Shown here: positions 30,266 to 38,763 of the stretch, piece after piece
Numbering within the stretch: position 1 is the stretch's first letter
Layout of the letters: each line of letters opens with the position of its first letter
Assembly: GCA_029866215.1 (NCBI GenBank)
Contig: JARWZU010000011.1
Coordinates: 62,001-126,000, forward strand
Length of the DNA stretch: 64,000 nucleotides
Source: Akkermansiaceae bacterium
GTDB lineage: Bacteria; Verrucomicrobiota; Verrucomicrobiia; Verrucomicrobiales; Akkermansiaceae
Direction: 5' to 3'
Translations under genes and position numbers: made by a program
Notes under the pieces: model-generated
Databases searched by the model: none
The model's input: only the letters and a program-made list of their open reading frames with translations
Told to the model about the DNA's origin: nothing

Positions 30266-31516
30266 ATGAAAATTTTGGTCGTTGGCAAAGGCGGGCGTGA
30301 ACACGCTCTTGTGAGGGCATTGGCGGAATCGCCGAGTGCGCCCGAGTTGTTTTGTTTTCCAGGCAGCGATGCCATTTTTCGCTTGGCCAAGCCGGTTGAG
30401 GCTGACGGGCTTGAGTCGCTGGTCGCATGGATGAAGTCCAATGCGATTGACCTCTGCGTGGCGGGTGAAGAAAGCTATTTGGTAAAGGGCGAGGGACTGG
30501 CGAATCTTTGTGAAAAACAGGGAATTCCTTGCTGGGGACCACCCAAAGAGTCGGCGCAACTCGAGGCAAGCAAAGAATTTGCAAAGGAATTTTTGGTCCG
30601 CAATGCGATCCCGACGGCGCGTGCCACAGCGACGGATACGCTCGACGAGGCGTTGCGAGCGATTGACGGCGAGTTCCCGACAGTTCTCAAGTTTGACGGG
30701 CTTGCGGCGGGAAAGGGCGTGGCGGTTTGTCCGGATGAAGCGTCGGCCTTGGCGTTTCTGGATGAGGTGTTCACTCAGCGCCGTTTTGGGCCGGGGCGGG
30801 TGCTGGTCGAGCAGTGCCTTACGGGCCCTGAGGTTTCGGTGTTTGCCGCAATTGTGGACGACCAATACTTAATTTTCACTCCAGCGCGAGATTACAAGCG
30901 TGCAGCGGATGGCGACCTTGGGCCGAATACCGGCGGGATGGGCGCAGTGGCGAGCCGCCAACTTATTTCAGAGGAGGTGCTGGAGGTCATCGAGCGGGAA
31001 ATTGTTCGGCCCACGGTCAATGGGCTTCGGCAGGAAAATTTGCCCTACCGCGGATTTCTCTATTTCGGATTGATGCTCACCCCAACTGGGCCGCAGGTGA
31101 TCGAGTACAATTGTCGGTTTGGCGACCCAGAGTGTCAGGCGGTGATGCCGCTGGTTCGTGGAGATCTCGCGGGATTTTGTTTGGCCGGTGCCCAAGGCCA
31201 GCTTCGCAGCGATCTCATCGATTTTAGCGATGGGTGGAGTGTATGCGTCATTCTTGCCTCGGCGGGATACCCTGAGAGTTCCCGCAATGGCGACCGGATT
31301 TCTGGGCTTGATGCCATCACCGACGCTCGAGTGTACCACTCGGGAACGCGAATGGATGCAGCGGGAAATTGGGAGACCCAAGGTGGCCGCGTGCTTGCAG
31401 TCGTCGCCGGTGCCGAGACGCGGGAGGTGGCCGTTACGTTGGCTCATGCGGCGGCGGATTGTGTCGCATTCGATGGGTTGCAACGGCGGCGCGATATCGG
31501 TATTCTCAACTTCTAA
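30266..31516 (+). CDS. purD: Phosphoribosylamine-glycine ligase
   Basis: 'MKILVVGKGGREHALVRALAESP...VLKFDGLAAGKGVAVC...LGPNTGGMGAVASRQL...YNCRFGDPECQAVMP'. Confidence 0.93.
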   Translation: MKILVVGKGGREHALVRALAESPSAPELFCFPGSDAIFRLAKPVEADGLESLVAWMKSNAIDLCVAGEESYLVKGEGLANLCEKQGIPCWGPPKESAQLEASKEFAKEFLVRNAIPTARATATDTLDEALRAIDGEFPTVLKFDGLAAGKGVAVCPDEASALAFLDEVFTQRRFGPGRVLVEQCLTGPEVSVFAAIVDDQYLIFTPARDYKRAADGDLGPNTGGMGAVASRQLISEEVLEVIEREIVRPTVNGLRQENLPYRGFLYFGLMLTPTGPQVIEYNCRFGDPECQAVMPLVRGDLAGFCLAGAQGQLRSDLIDFSDGWSVCVILASAGYPESSRNGDRISGLDAITDARVYHSGTRMDAAGNWETQGGRVLAVVAGAETREVAVTLAHAAADCVAFDGLQRRRDIGILNF

Positions 31517-31528
31517 CGCACACCCCTC

Positions 31529-32062
31529 ATGGAAAGAACTTTTACTGCCGAAGACATTGCCGCTGGAGTCGAGCGCCTCGCTCAGGCGATCCGGGCAAAA
31601 CACATCGGCCAACCCATCGCATTGGTTGGCATTCGCAGCCGTGGCGATGAAGTCGCCGAGCGGGTACTGACGCTGCTTTCCGCTGAGGATCACTGGGACT
31701 TATCGTTCGGGGTGTTGGATATTTCCCTCTATCGCGACGACTTTGAGCACCTCCACGAAAACCCATCCCTGCAAGAGAGCGATATCCCGTTTTCGGTCGA
31801 TGGGGCGCACATTATTTTAGTCGATGACGTGCTTTTCACCGGGCGGACGATCCGGGCGGCCTTGGATGCACTTTCTGACTACGGGCGCCCAGCATCGGTG
31901 GAGCTTGCGGTGTTGATCGACCGAGGACACCGGGAAATGCCAATTCAGCCAAACTATGTTGGTATCCTTCTCGACACCTGCCGCCACGATCATGTATGGG
32001 TCTCTCTCGTAGGGAGCGACGGGGTGGATCAAATCCAGATTGTCGCAAAGGAAAATCCATGA
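31529..32062 (+). CDS. pyrR: Bifunctional pyr operon regulator / uracil phosphoribosyltransferase
   Basis: 'ALVGIRSRGDEVAERVL...LDISLYRDDFEHLHENPSLQESDIPFSVDGAHIILVDDVLFTGRTIRAALDALSDYGRPASVELAVLIDRGHREMPIQPNYVG'. Confidence 0.95.
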   Translation: MERTFTAEDIAAGVERLAQAIRAKHIGQPIALVGIRSRGDEVAERVLTLLSAEDHWDLSFGVLDISLYRDDFEHLHENPSLQESDIPFSVDGAHIILVDDVLFTGRTIRAALDALSDYGRPASVELAVLIDRGHREMPIQPNYVGILLDTCRHDHVWVSLVGSDGVDQIQIVAKENP

Positions 32063-32718
32063 GTCTCCTGCCGCAAAACAAGAAGTCTGCCGAGGAAATC
32101 GCTAAAATCCGCGAGGATCTTGGGATTTCTGGTCAATTTCTGGTTGAAAAGAGTTTGCATGCTGAGGGCATCGATTTGGCGAAGGAAGAAGTCCCTGCCG
32201 ATTCTAGCCCGCCGCCGATCGGGGTGACGCAGACTCCGGAATCAGCTGAGTTAGCAAGTGCGCCTGCAGCCACTCGTTCCCCCAAGGTGGTTCGTTCGCT
32301 GCGCAAGTCCGAGCAGGCTCCGCTGCCAGTGGAGCGTCCCTCCGTGCAGCCGGTGGAATCGATTCTCCCTGTTCTGAAACACTCCGATCGAGAGCTCCAA
32401 GAACTGCGGCGTCGGGAAGCTCTTGCGGCGATTGGGACTTCGGGCCAGGCGGTCCATCCTCTCCTTCGAAGCGCGCATCCATTGCTGATTCTGCCGGGAT
32501 ACTTGCTCGTGATGGCAGCACCGGTTTGCTACGAAGTTTATCAATTGAGAATGCGAGTGCCCCTAGCCTGCATTCTGCTTGCGATGGTTTTCTCATTGAT
32601 CATCTTCCTCCGGAAGCCGCAATCGCGGCACCACGCAGCGTTCATCGTTGTGATCGCCATCTTTGCCATCGCTTTTGGCGCTCTCCATTATTTTCCACAT
32701 CTACGGCATGGTACGTAA
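32059..32718 (+). CDS. Hypothetical protein with C-terminal TM segments, between pyrR and pyrB
   Basis: 'MSLLPQNKKSAEEIAKIREDLGISGQFLVEKS' plus two or three hydrophobic helices; start overlaps pyrR stop. Confidence 0.75.
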   Translation: MSLLPQNKKSAEEIAKIREDLGISGQFLVEKSLHAEGIDLAKEEVPADSSPPPIGVTQTPESAELASAPAATRSPKVVRSLRKSEQAPLPVERPSVQPVESILPVLKHSDRELQELRRREALAAIGTSGQAVHPLLRSAHPLLILPGYLLVMAAPVCYEVYQLRMRVPLACILLAMVFSLIIFLRKPQSRHHAAFIVVIAIFAIAFGALHYFPHLRHGT

Positions 32719-33640
32719 AGACTTACTCGACATCGCCTCGCTTGATCGCGGAGACATCGAACATCTCCTGGATCAATCGGTTCCCTTTAAGGAACTCTTC
32801 ACGCGGTCCGTGAAAAAAGTTCCAGCTCTCAAGGGCAAGTCAGTTCTCATGCTCTTTTACGAGCCAAGCACCCGCACCCACTCTTCGTTCGAAGTGGCCG
32901 CCAAGCGTCTTTCGGCCGATGTGACGAACTTCGATGTAGCTCATTCGTCGATCACCAAGGGTGAGTCTGTTAGGGAAACCGTTGAGACGCTTCAAGCCAT
33001 GCGGACTGACTACATCATCGTCCGCCATGGCCGCTCCGGGTTGCCGGGCATGATCGCTAGACAGACCCGAGCATCGGTCATCAATGCGGGAGATGGTGCA
33101 CATGCACATCCGACTCAGGCGTTGTTAGATGCTTTCACGATCAAGGAAAAATTCCCGGACCCGACAGGCAAGAAAGTCCTCATTGTCGGGGACATTCTCC
33201 ACTCGCGAGTCGCGCGCTCGACCAGCACCATTCTGAAAAAGCTCGGGATCGATGTGGCTTACCTCGGCCCAGGATCATTGGTTCCACGCATGGGTCCTGA
33301 AAATATCCGGCGCTTCACGGATTACCAAGAAGCCATGGCTTGGTCACCCGATGTCGTCTACCTGCTTCGGGTTCAGATGGAGCGCCAAGACGTCCAGTTT
33401 TTCCCAAGCATCCGTGAGTATCACAAGCTCTATGGAGTGACCGACGCCCGCCTTGATGAGATTCGCAAGCGCGGGTTGTACATCATGCATCCGGGACCTG
33501 TGAATCGTGGTGTTGAGTTGTGTGACGCCGTCATGGATTACGAACGTAGCCTCATCAACGACCAGGTTGAAAACGGAATCGCTGTCAGAATGGCGGTGCT
33601 CTATTGGTTGAAGCCAGGCGTGGCAGCGGGCAAGGAGTGA
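32708..33640 (+). CDS. pyrB: Aspartate carbamoyltransferase catalytic subunit
   Basis: 'KGKSVLMLFYEPSTRTHSSFEVAAKRLSADV...INAGDGAHAHPTQALLDAFTI...IMHPGPVNRGVEL'; start at ATG 32708. Confidence 0.97.
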   Translation: MVRKDLLDIASLDRGDIEHLLDQSVPFKELFTRSVKKVPALKGKSVLMLFYEPSTRTHSSFEVAAKRLSADVTNFDVAHSSITKGESVRETVETLQAMRTDYIIVRHGRSGLPGMIARQTRASVINAGDGAHAHPTQALLDAFTIKEKFPDPTGKKVLIVGDILHSRVARSTSTILKKLGIDVAYLGPGSLVPRMGPENIRRFTDYQEAMAWSPDVVYLLRVQMERQDVQFFPSIREYHKLYGVTDARLDEIRKRGLYIMHPGPVNRGVELCDAVMDYERSLINDQVENGIAVRMAVLYWLKPGVAAGKE

Positions 33641-34141
33641 CAGCTGTTCGGGCGTGGATCTCCAGTCGTCGGTGCAAGATCGTGATGCGGGCAGGCCCTC
33701 GTGGTTCTACAAGTTGGCGCCGGCTGGAATCCAACCTAGAATCCGCGACTGGGCTGCGGCTGGGGCGAGCGGATGGGTCAGGCGCGGGCACTGGTAGCGA
33801 AGGTTCGGCGAGATGATTCTCAACCTATTTCAGGTGGGACTCGTCGATGATCCATCGAAAGTGTGCTGGTGGAAGTGGGTTCCCAAAATCTTCAGATGAT
33901 CCGATGGACCCAGCTTACGTTGTGGCTGTCCCACGTGTAAGAGTTGCCGTTCCGCAAGTTGAGGTTGCCGTTGGCATCGGCGCAGGTGTCGCTGAGTCCG
34001 GTGCCTCCAGTCTCAGCGGTGCCGCAGCCGAGGAGACGACCGTTTGTGTCGTGGCAAATGATTTCCCGGCTCAAGCCGGAAATCCCCCTTAGCTGCAGGG
34101 TGGTCTTCAGCTTGTCCGGAAACTTGAATTGTCAGGGGAGC

Positions 34142-34184
34142 ACACGCGCCCTCGCGTGTCGGATGGGGCGCCCTCGCCGCATCC
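34142..34184. repeat. Two adjacent hairpins with identical CCCT loops (REP-like)
   Basis: ACACGCG-CCCT-CGCGTGT (34142-34159), then GGATGGGGCG-CCCT-CGCCGCATCC (34161-34184, one mismatch). Confidence 0.8.
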
Positions 34185-34294
34185 ATGGTGGTGCCGTCCT
34201 TGCGGGCCGAATTTACTGTCCGCGCGTCCTTGTGAGGGTCTCGGGTAGTTGGAAACGCTAGGCGAAAGCTCATCCTGCGGCCTGCCCCCCCTTG

Positions 34295-34588
34295 GGAAAT
34301 CCCAACGGGTGTCAGAATCTTCCCAGGAGCTGTCAGCCAATTCCCAGACGCTGTCAGCTCATTCCCAGACGCTGTCAGTCAATTCCCAGGCGCTGTCAGC
34401 TCATTCCCAGCCGCTGTCAGCTCATTCCCAGCCGCTGTCAGCTCATTCCCAGCCGCTGTCAGCTCATTCCCAGCCGCTGTCAGCCAATTCCCAGGCGCTG
34501 TCAGCCAATTCCCAGGCGCTGTCAGCCAATTCCCAAGCGCTGTCAGAGACTCCCTAAGTCCTGTAAGCCCCAGACCCGTCGCAGTCAG
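34295..34588. repeat. 21-bp tandem repeat array: about 14 units, 10 near-identical (34337-34546), degenerate at both ends
   Basis: Consensus YYMATTCCCAGNCGCTGTCAG; four identical copies CTCATTCCCAGCCGCTGTCAG (34400-34483) and two identical copies CCAATTCCCAGGCGCTGTCAG (34484-34525). Confidence 0.97.
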
Positions 34589-34697
34589 CCACTTCCGCCG
34601 GTTATCGCAAAGCCTGATCGGCCGACAACTGGGAGAATTGGAAAAAGTGATGGACTTCGCATGGACCGACCCCACCGACTACTGACCCCTCTACTCC

Positions 34698-35762
34698 TTA
34701 AGCGCCAGGTGCGTTGTAGGCGCTGATGATTCTTTCGACGAACTTGGCCTGAACTTTTTCGGTTGCTGACTCGATTGCCTTTTTCTCCGCAACAAAGTTG
34801 CTGAGATCGGTACCGACTCCATAGCCGCTGGTAGCTGCTAAAATCCGGCTGTCACTCACCCTGACGGCTGAGAATTCCACCCGCGCGCGGGCGGCGCTGA
34901 AGCTGCCGATCTGAGTCGCACGTTCCGAGGTTGCTACGCCGAGAATGATGACTTGGACCCCTTTTGCCCGCGCTTCGGCTAACAGATCCTCATGTTCCTT
35001 GCCTTCCAAATGCGCACCGAGTTTGACGGGAGCCTGTGAGGTCGCCAATACCGCGATGGCTGCCACCGGGGGAGCTGACTCAGACTGACTTGGACGAGAA
35101 AGGGCTACCATTTTGCAATCATTGGTTTGAAGAAATCCCTCCAGACTCTTTTCGGCTGCCGGATCAGCAGTGTTTGCGGATGTGGTGACGCTCACTTCAG
35201 GGATGCGGAACGCGAATACCGGGCGCTTTGCGTCTGCGGCCACATCCAACTTCTGCGCGGCTTCCACAGCCGCTTGCTCTTGGGCGGATCTCCCTTCGAG
35301 TTTTGCAATGGCGTCGTTCACCTGAGTCGCGAGCTGCTCGCCCGCTTTCATGGGATCTTCATTGTTAGGCACAATCAGCAACACAGGCTTGAGAAGCCCC
35401 GTCTCAACTTGGACCACCCGACATTGAATCGCCGTGCGTCCGCCTGCTTGTTTGGATTGACCGAAAACATAGTATTTCGCACCAACCAACTTACCCACCT
35501 TCGAGGCTTGATCTTGGGTCAACGCCGCAGCTCCCAGAGTCTGCTCGGCTAGCATATCGCTGAGTTTTTTACGATCCACAAGATCGTATTGAGCGTTTCC
35601 TGAAAGGTTGACTTCGAGGATTTCAAAAACAAACGCCTCGACCCCCTCTGCCTCCGCTGTGGCGATAGGAGGGGTGATGGCGATCGAGATGCCAGCATAG
35701 GCCGATAGAGTGCCAACAAACGAAGTGAGTAAAAATGTGGCGAGATGAGAGCGGATTTTCAT
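34698..35762 (-). CDS. Secreted CsgG/LpoB-like protein of unknown function
   Basis: Signal peptide 'MKIRSHLATFLLTSFVGTLSAYA'; 'YDLVDRKKLSDMLAEQTLGAAALTQDQASKVGKLVGAKYYVFGQS' is CsgG-like. Confidence 0.75.
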   Translation of the reverse strand: MKIRSHLATFLLTSFVGTLSAYAGISIAITPPIATAEAEGVEAFVFEILEVNLSGNAQYDLVDRKKLSDMLAEQTLGAAALTQDQASKVGKLVGAKYYVFGQSKQAGGRTAIQCRVVQVETGLLKPVLLIVPNNEDPMKAGEQLATQVNDAIAKLEGRSAQEQAAVEAAQKLDVAADAKRPVFAFRIPEVSVTTSANTADPAAEKSLEGFLQTNDCKMVALSRPSQSESAPPVAAIAVLATSQAPVKLGAHLEGKEHEDLLAEARAKGVQVIILGVATSERATQIGSFSAARARVEFSAVRVSDSRILAATSGYGVGTDLSNFVAEKKAIESATEKVQAKFVERIISAYNAPGA

Positions 35763-35776
35763 GGAGTCAAATTCAG

Positions 35777-38401
35777 TTAGGGATTGATGATGGTGGGTTT
35801 TGCTTCTGAAATCTGTTGGTTAAACTCAATGATTATCGCCAGATCCGTTCCTGCGGGTGGAGCGGTTTCCGCTTTGGCCCTGGCATTGATTTCAGGAATG
35901 GATTGCATGAGTGCGGAGGGTGAAACCTTTTCTAACATGGCACCGGTCGCAGGAGAAACCCCCAGATCAAGCGCCACAAGGTGAAGGTTACCGTTGGCAC
36001 TATACAAATCAGGAGGCGGAGGGAAAAACACTTCCTCCCATGAACCGGTTCCTTTGGTTTGGCTTCGAACCATCCTCGATACACCGGTCAGTTTAGCCGC
36101 AGCGATCGCAGTAATCAAAGGCAGCGGCCTCGCATCGGAGTCCTTGAACTTTCTAAAATAATGATCGGATAAAACGAGAATCGCCCCTCGGCTTAGGCAA
36201 TAGACATCGCCCGTATAGTCCTTCTTTTTCGATATCAATTTTGTCTGAGTGAGGAAAACGGTTCCGATCGCTGATCCATCAGGAAACGACACATGGGTTA
36301 ACAAATCCGCAAAAAAGTTCAATTCCAGTGCTTGTGACAATTTCTGATAGCCGCTGCATCCCGTCAAATCGACCCGCACCGAACGAACATGAACCGGGCA
36401 GCCCCAGAAAGCTGCGACATGGGCCGCAACTTCGCTGACATACTTGAGATCAACCGTCTGATCATGGATGAGGTCGATCCGGAATCCCTTCGGGAAAACC
36501 AAGAATTCGCGGGCGGCTGGCAGCGACACGATTGGACTGGCTCCCAGTTCGGAAATGATGGCTCTCATCTCCTTTTGCGTTTCCACGTCTTTTGCTTTCA
36601 CCGCAGCAATTAGCCCGCACTGGGCATCGGAGATTGCAAGTTCCTTCTGGCCCGCAGCAACTCTGGCACGGCTCATCGACTTCCTCACCCGTGGAGAACT
36701 GATCATCCAACTGTTCCCGGTAGCGACGACAGCCCCGACCACAGGGCCAGCCTCACCTCTTTCTATCGCAAGATCGAGAAACCGTGAAGTCGTCCGCTCG
36801 GTCTTGCAGGCGCTCTTCAGATTCAAACGCATGATCTCGAACTCGCGCTGTTTGTTTCCAAGAGCCCGATAGGCATCCAGCAGGATGGTGGTGCAAAGGC
36901 TGTTCCATTTTTTCCGATTCTCTAACAAATCCACACACTCCTGGTAGCGTCCGAGATTCATCAACGCGACGACCATCGTTTGATAATAGGGAGACTTGAG
37001 CGCGAGTTCCTGAATCGGTTGCCCGCCGCGGGTCAGAATCGACCATGCTTTTGTGGAATCTCCCAGACGGATCCAAAGCTCCGCGAGGAGTTGCAGGTCA
37101 TCATCGGCATTGGTTCGGGCAAGTTCGGTCATCGGCAGCTCAAACACCTGCCGCGCCTGCTGGAGAAGCAAGTCCAGTTGTCCTGATTTTTTCAAAGCCG
37201 AAATCTGGGAGATCCCCTGATCGTCTGGGTTGTATTCGAAAACCAGCGGATGGAGCGCCGCGGGAGTGGCATCCCGATAGAATGTTTTTGCCGCTTTCCT
37301 CATGATTGCCTCGTCGTCACTGGCCAGAGCTAGCGCCGCATCACCCAGGCGGATGGAGAGTTCCGCTTCGGTCGCAACAAGCTGCCGCAATCCGTTCCAA
37401 CCTTGTTTCAACCCAATCATGAAACCAGCCTCAGCATGACGGAGTCCGCGATCATCTGGAACAGGGCTCAATGAAGACTCTCCGGCCGTTTGAACTGCCT
37501 CGAAAAGAAGCTCACGAACCAGCGCGGCGGGAGGTGTATCTAGCAGACCGCCCGTCCATGAACGGCAGGCAAGCATTCGACCGGTGGCCACATCCACGGC
37601 AAAAAGGTCCGTGTCGATCCTATCCGGATTTTGAAAATGGATGAAAGGAATGAGAATCAGGTCTGCCTTCACCATGCGTCCGAGATGGGTGGCGCCATTC
37701 GAATCAAGGCCGTTGATGGAATTCATGGCTTTTTCTTCGAGAAGTTTGGACGACTCACTTCGCTCGACCAGAGTGGCTCCCACCTCTTCGCTTGCAACCA
37801 GACTTTCCAAAACCGCCCGGATGAGCGGGGAAACTTGGCCGAGATTCGGATTGGCCCCGCCAGTGTTGACCGGCTCCAGAAGCGAACAAACCACTGCTTT
37901 TTGGGTGCCTGACCTGCTAGGTGCCGCCTGATCGTTCGGGGAGAGGCCAGCAACGGCTGCGACATGCTTTGCAACTTCGCGGGGCAATTCATTCGCGATA
38001 CTCTTCGCATCCCGGATTGGGAACATGCGGGGCTCCGCAAGTGCCATCCCAGCGCTCACTCGGTTGACGTAAACACGCAGCTGTTTGTTAGGTTGATCCA
38101 AAACACAGAACACCAAAAAACCACTGGGCAGCACCCGAAGCATCGGAACAGACGGTTCACCTACAGCTCGCAGCTTTTGTTCGAAAACAACGACCGACAA
38201 ACCGGCCCGCGAGAGCACCTCAGAGTTCCACCCTTTTAGCAATTCCGCTTGCAGTCGCGCGTCAAACGCTGGCAGGGCCGCCCGCATCGGAGTCCCCCCA
38301 TCGAAATCGGAGAATGAGGGCAAAAAAGCAATTTTGGGCACCTCTTTGGCAACGCAATATCCGGCAAATACGATTGCAATGACCGAAATGATATTTAACA
38401 C
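35777..38401 (-). CDS. Large CsgG-like protein with helical-repeat middle region and uncharacterised C-terminal domain
   Basis: 'VPKIAFLPSFSDFDGGTPMRAAL...LVERSESSKLLEEKAMNSINGLDSNGATHLGRMVKADLILIP'. Start placed at GTG 38401 because the track ORF (to 38689) reads through an inverted repeat. Confidence 0.7.
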   Translation of the reverse strand: MLNIISVIAIVFAGYCVAKEVPKIAFLPSFSDFDGGTPMRAALPAFDARLQAELLKGWNSEVLSRAGLSVVVFEQKLRAVGEPSVPMLRVLPSGFLVFCVLDQPNKQLRVYVNRVSAGMALAEPRMFPIRDAKSIANELPREVAKHVAAVAGLSPNDQAAPSRSGTQKAVVCSLLEPVNTGGANPNLGQVSPLIRAVLESLVASEEVGATLVERSESSKLLEEKAMNSINGLDSNGATHLGRMVKADLILIPFIHFQNPDRIDTDLFAVDVATGRMLACRSWTGGLLDTPPAALVRELLFEAVQTAGESSLSPVPDDRGLRHAEAGFMIGLKQGWNGLRQLVATEAELSIRLGDAALALASDDEAIMRKAAKTFYRDATPAALHPLVFEYNPDDQGISQISALKKSGQLDLLLQQARQVFELPMTELARTNADDDLQLLAELWIRLGDSTKAWSILTRGGQPIQELALKSPYYQTMVVALMNLGRYQECVDLLENRKKWNSLCTTILLDAYRALGNKQREFEIMRLNLKSACKTERTTSRFLDLAIERGEAGPVVGAVVATGNSWMISSPRVRKSMSRARVAAGQKELAISDAQCGLIAAVKAKDVETQKEMRAIISELGASPIVSLPAAREFLVFPKGFRIDLIHDQTVDLKYVSEVAAHVAAFWGCPVHVRSVRVDLTGCSGYQKLSQALELNFFADLLTHVSFPDGSAIGTVFLTQTKLISKKKDYTGDVYCLSRGAILVLSDHYFRKFKDSDARPLPLITAIAAAKLTGVSRMVRSQTKGTGSWEEVFFPPPPDLYSANGNLHLVALDLGVSPATGAMLEKVSPSALMQSIPEINARAKAETAPPAGTDLAIIIEFNQQISEAKPTIINP

Positions 38402-38484
38402 CCCACCACCCTGAATCGCGAGATTTCGAGTGTCAAAGAGATATCCGGCCCCCGGCTGTGTATCGAACTCGATCCCCGCCCTGC

Positions 38485-38608
38485 CCGGTGGTGTCGCTGC
38501 GCTCAACCACCGGCTACAGGATGAAACGCCTCCGGCATCATGGGAGCCAATTTGATCCCAGCGGGATCCGAGCTTGTAGCCGGTGGTTGAGCGACGCGAC
38601 ACCACCGG
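38485..38608. repeat. Long imperfect inverted repeat (33-bp arms) resembling a REP/MITE-type element
   Basis: CCGGTGGTGTCGCTGCGCTCAACCACCGGCTAC (38485-38517) vs GTAGCCGGTGGTTGAGCGACGCGACACCACCGG (38576-38608); arms complementary except about 3 central bases; inner GATCCC-AGC-GGGATC hairpin (38554-38568). Confidence 0.9.
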
Positions 38609-38763
38609 AACTCGGAGAGAAAATCCGCCGCGTCTGCATTTACCCCGCAACCCTCTTCTCCGCCCTGAGGCTTTGAGGACGTCGGCCACGGGTGCCTCGT
38701 CGCTGCCAAGTAGGTGAAATTGCCGAAGTTGAAATTCAGCTCTCTCTCACCCAATGCTCTGAC

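Noticed and set aside
34295-34588. CRISPR array
   Set aside because: Units are directly contiguous 21-mers with no unique spacers, and no cas genes are visible.
34292-34726. 144-aa and 102-aa plus-strand ORFs and a 98-aa minus-strand ORF over the repeat array
   Set aside because: Open frames follow automatically from a stop-free repeat whose length is a multiple of three; no independent coding support.
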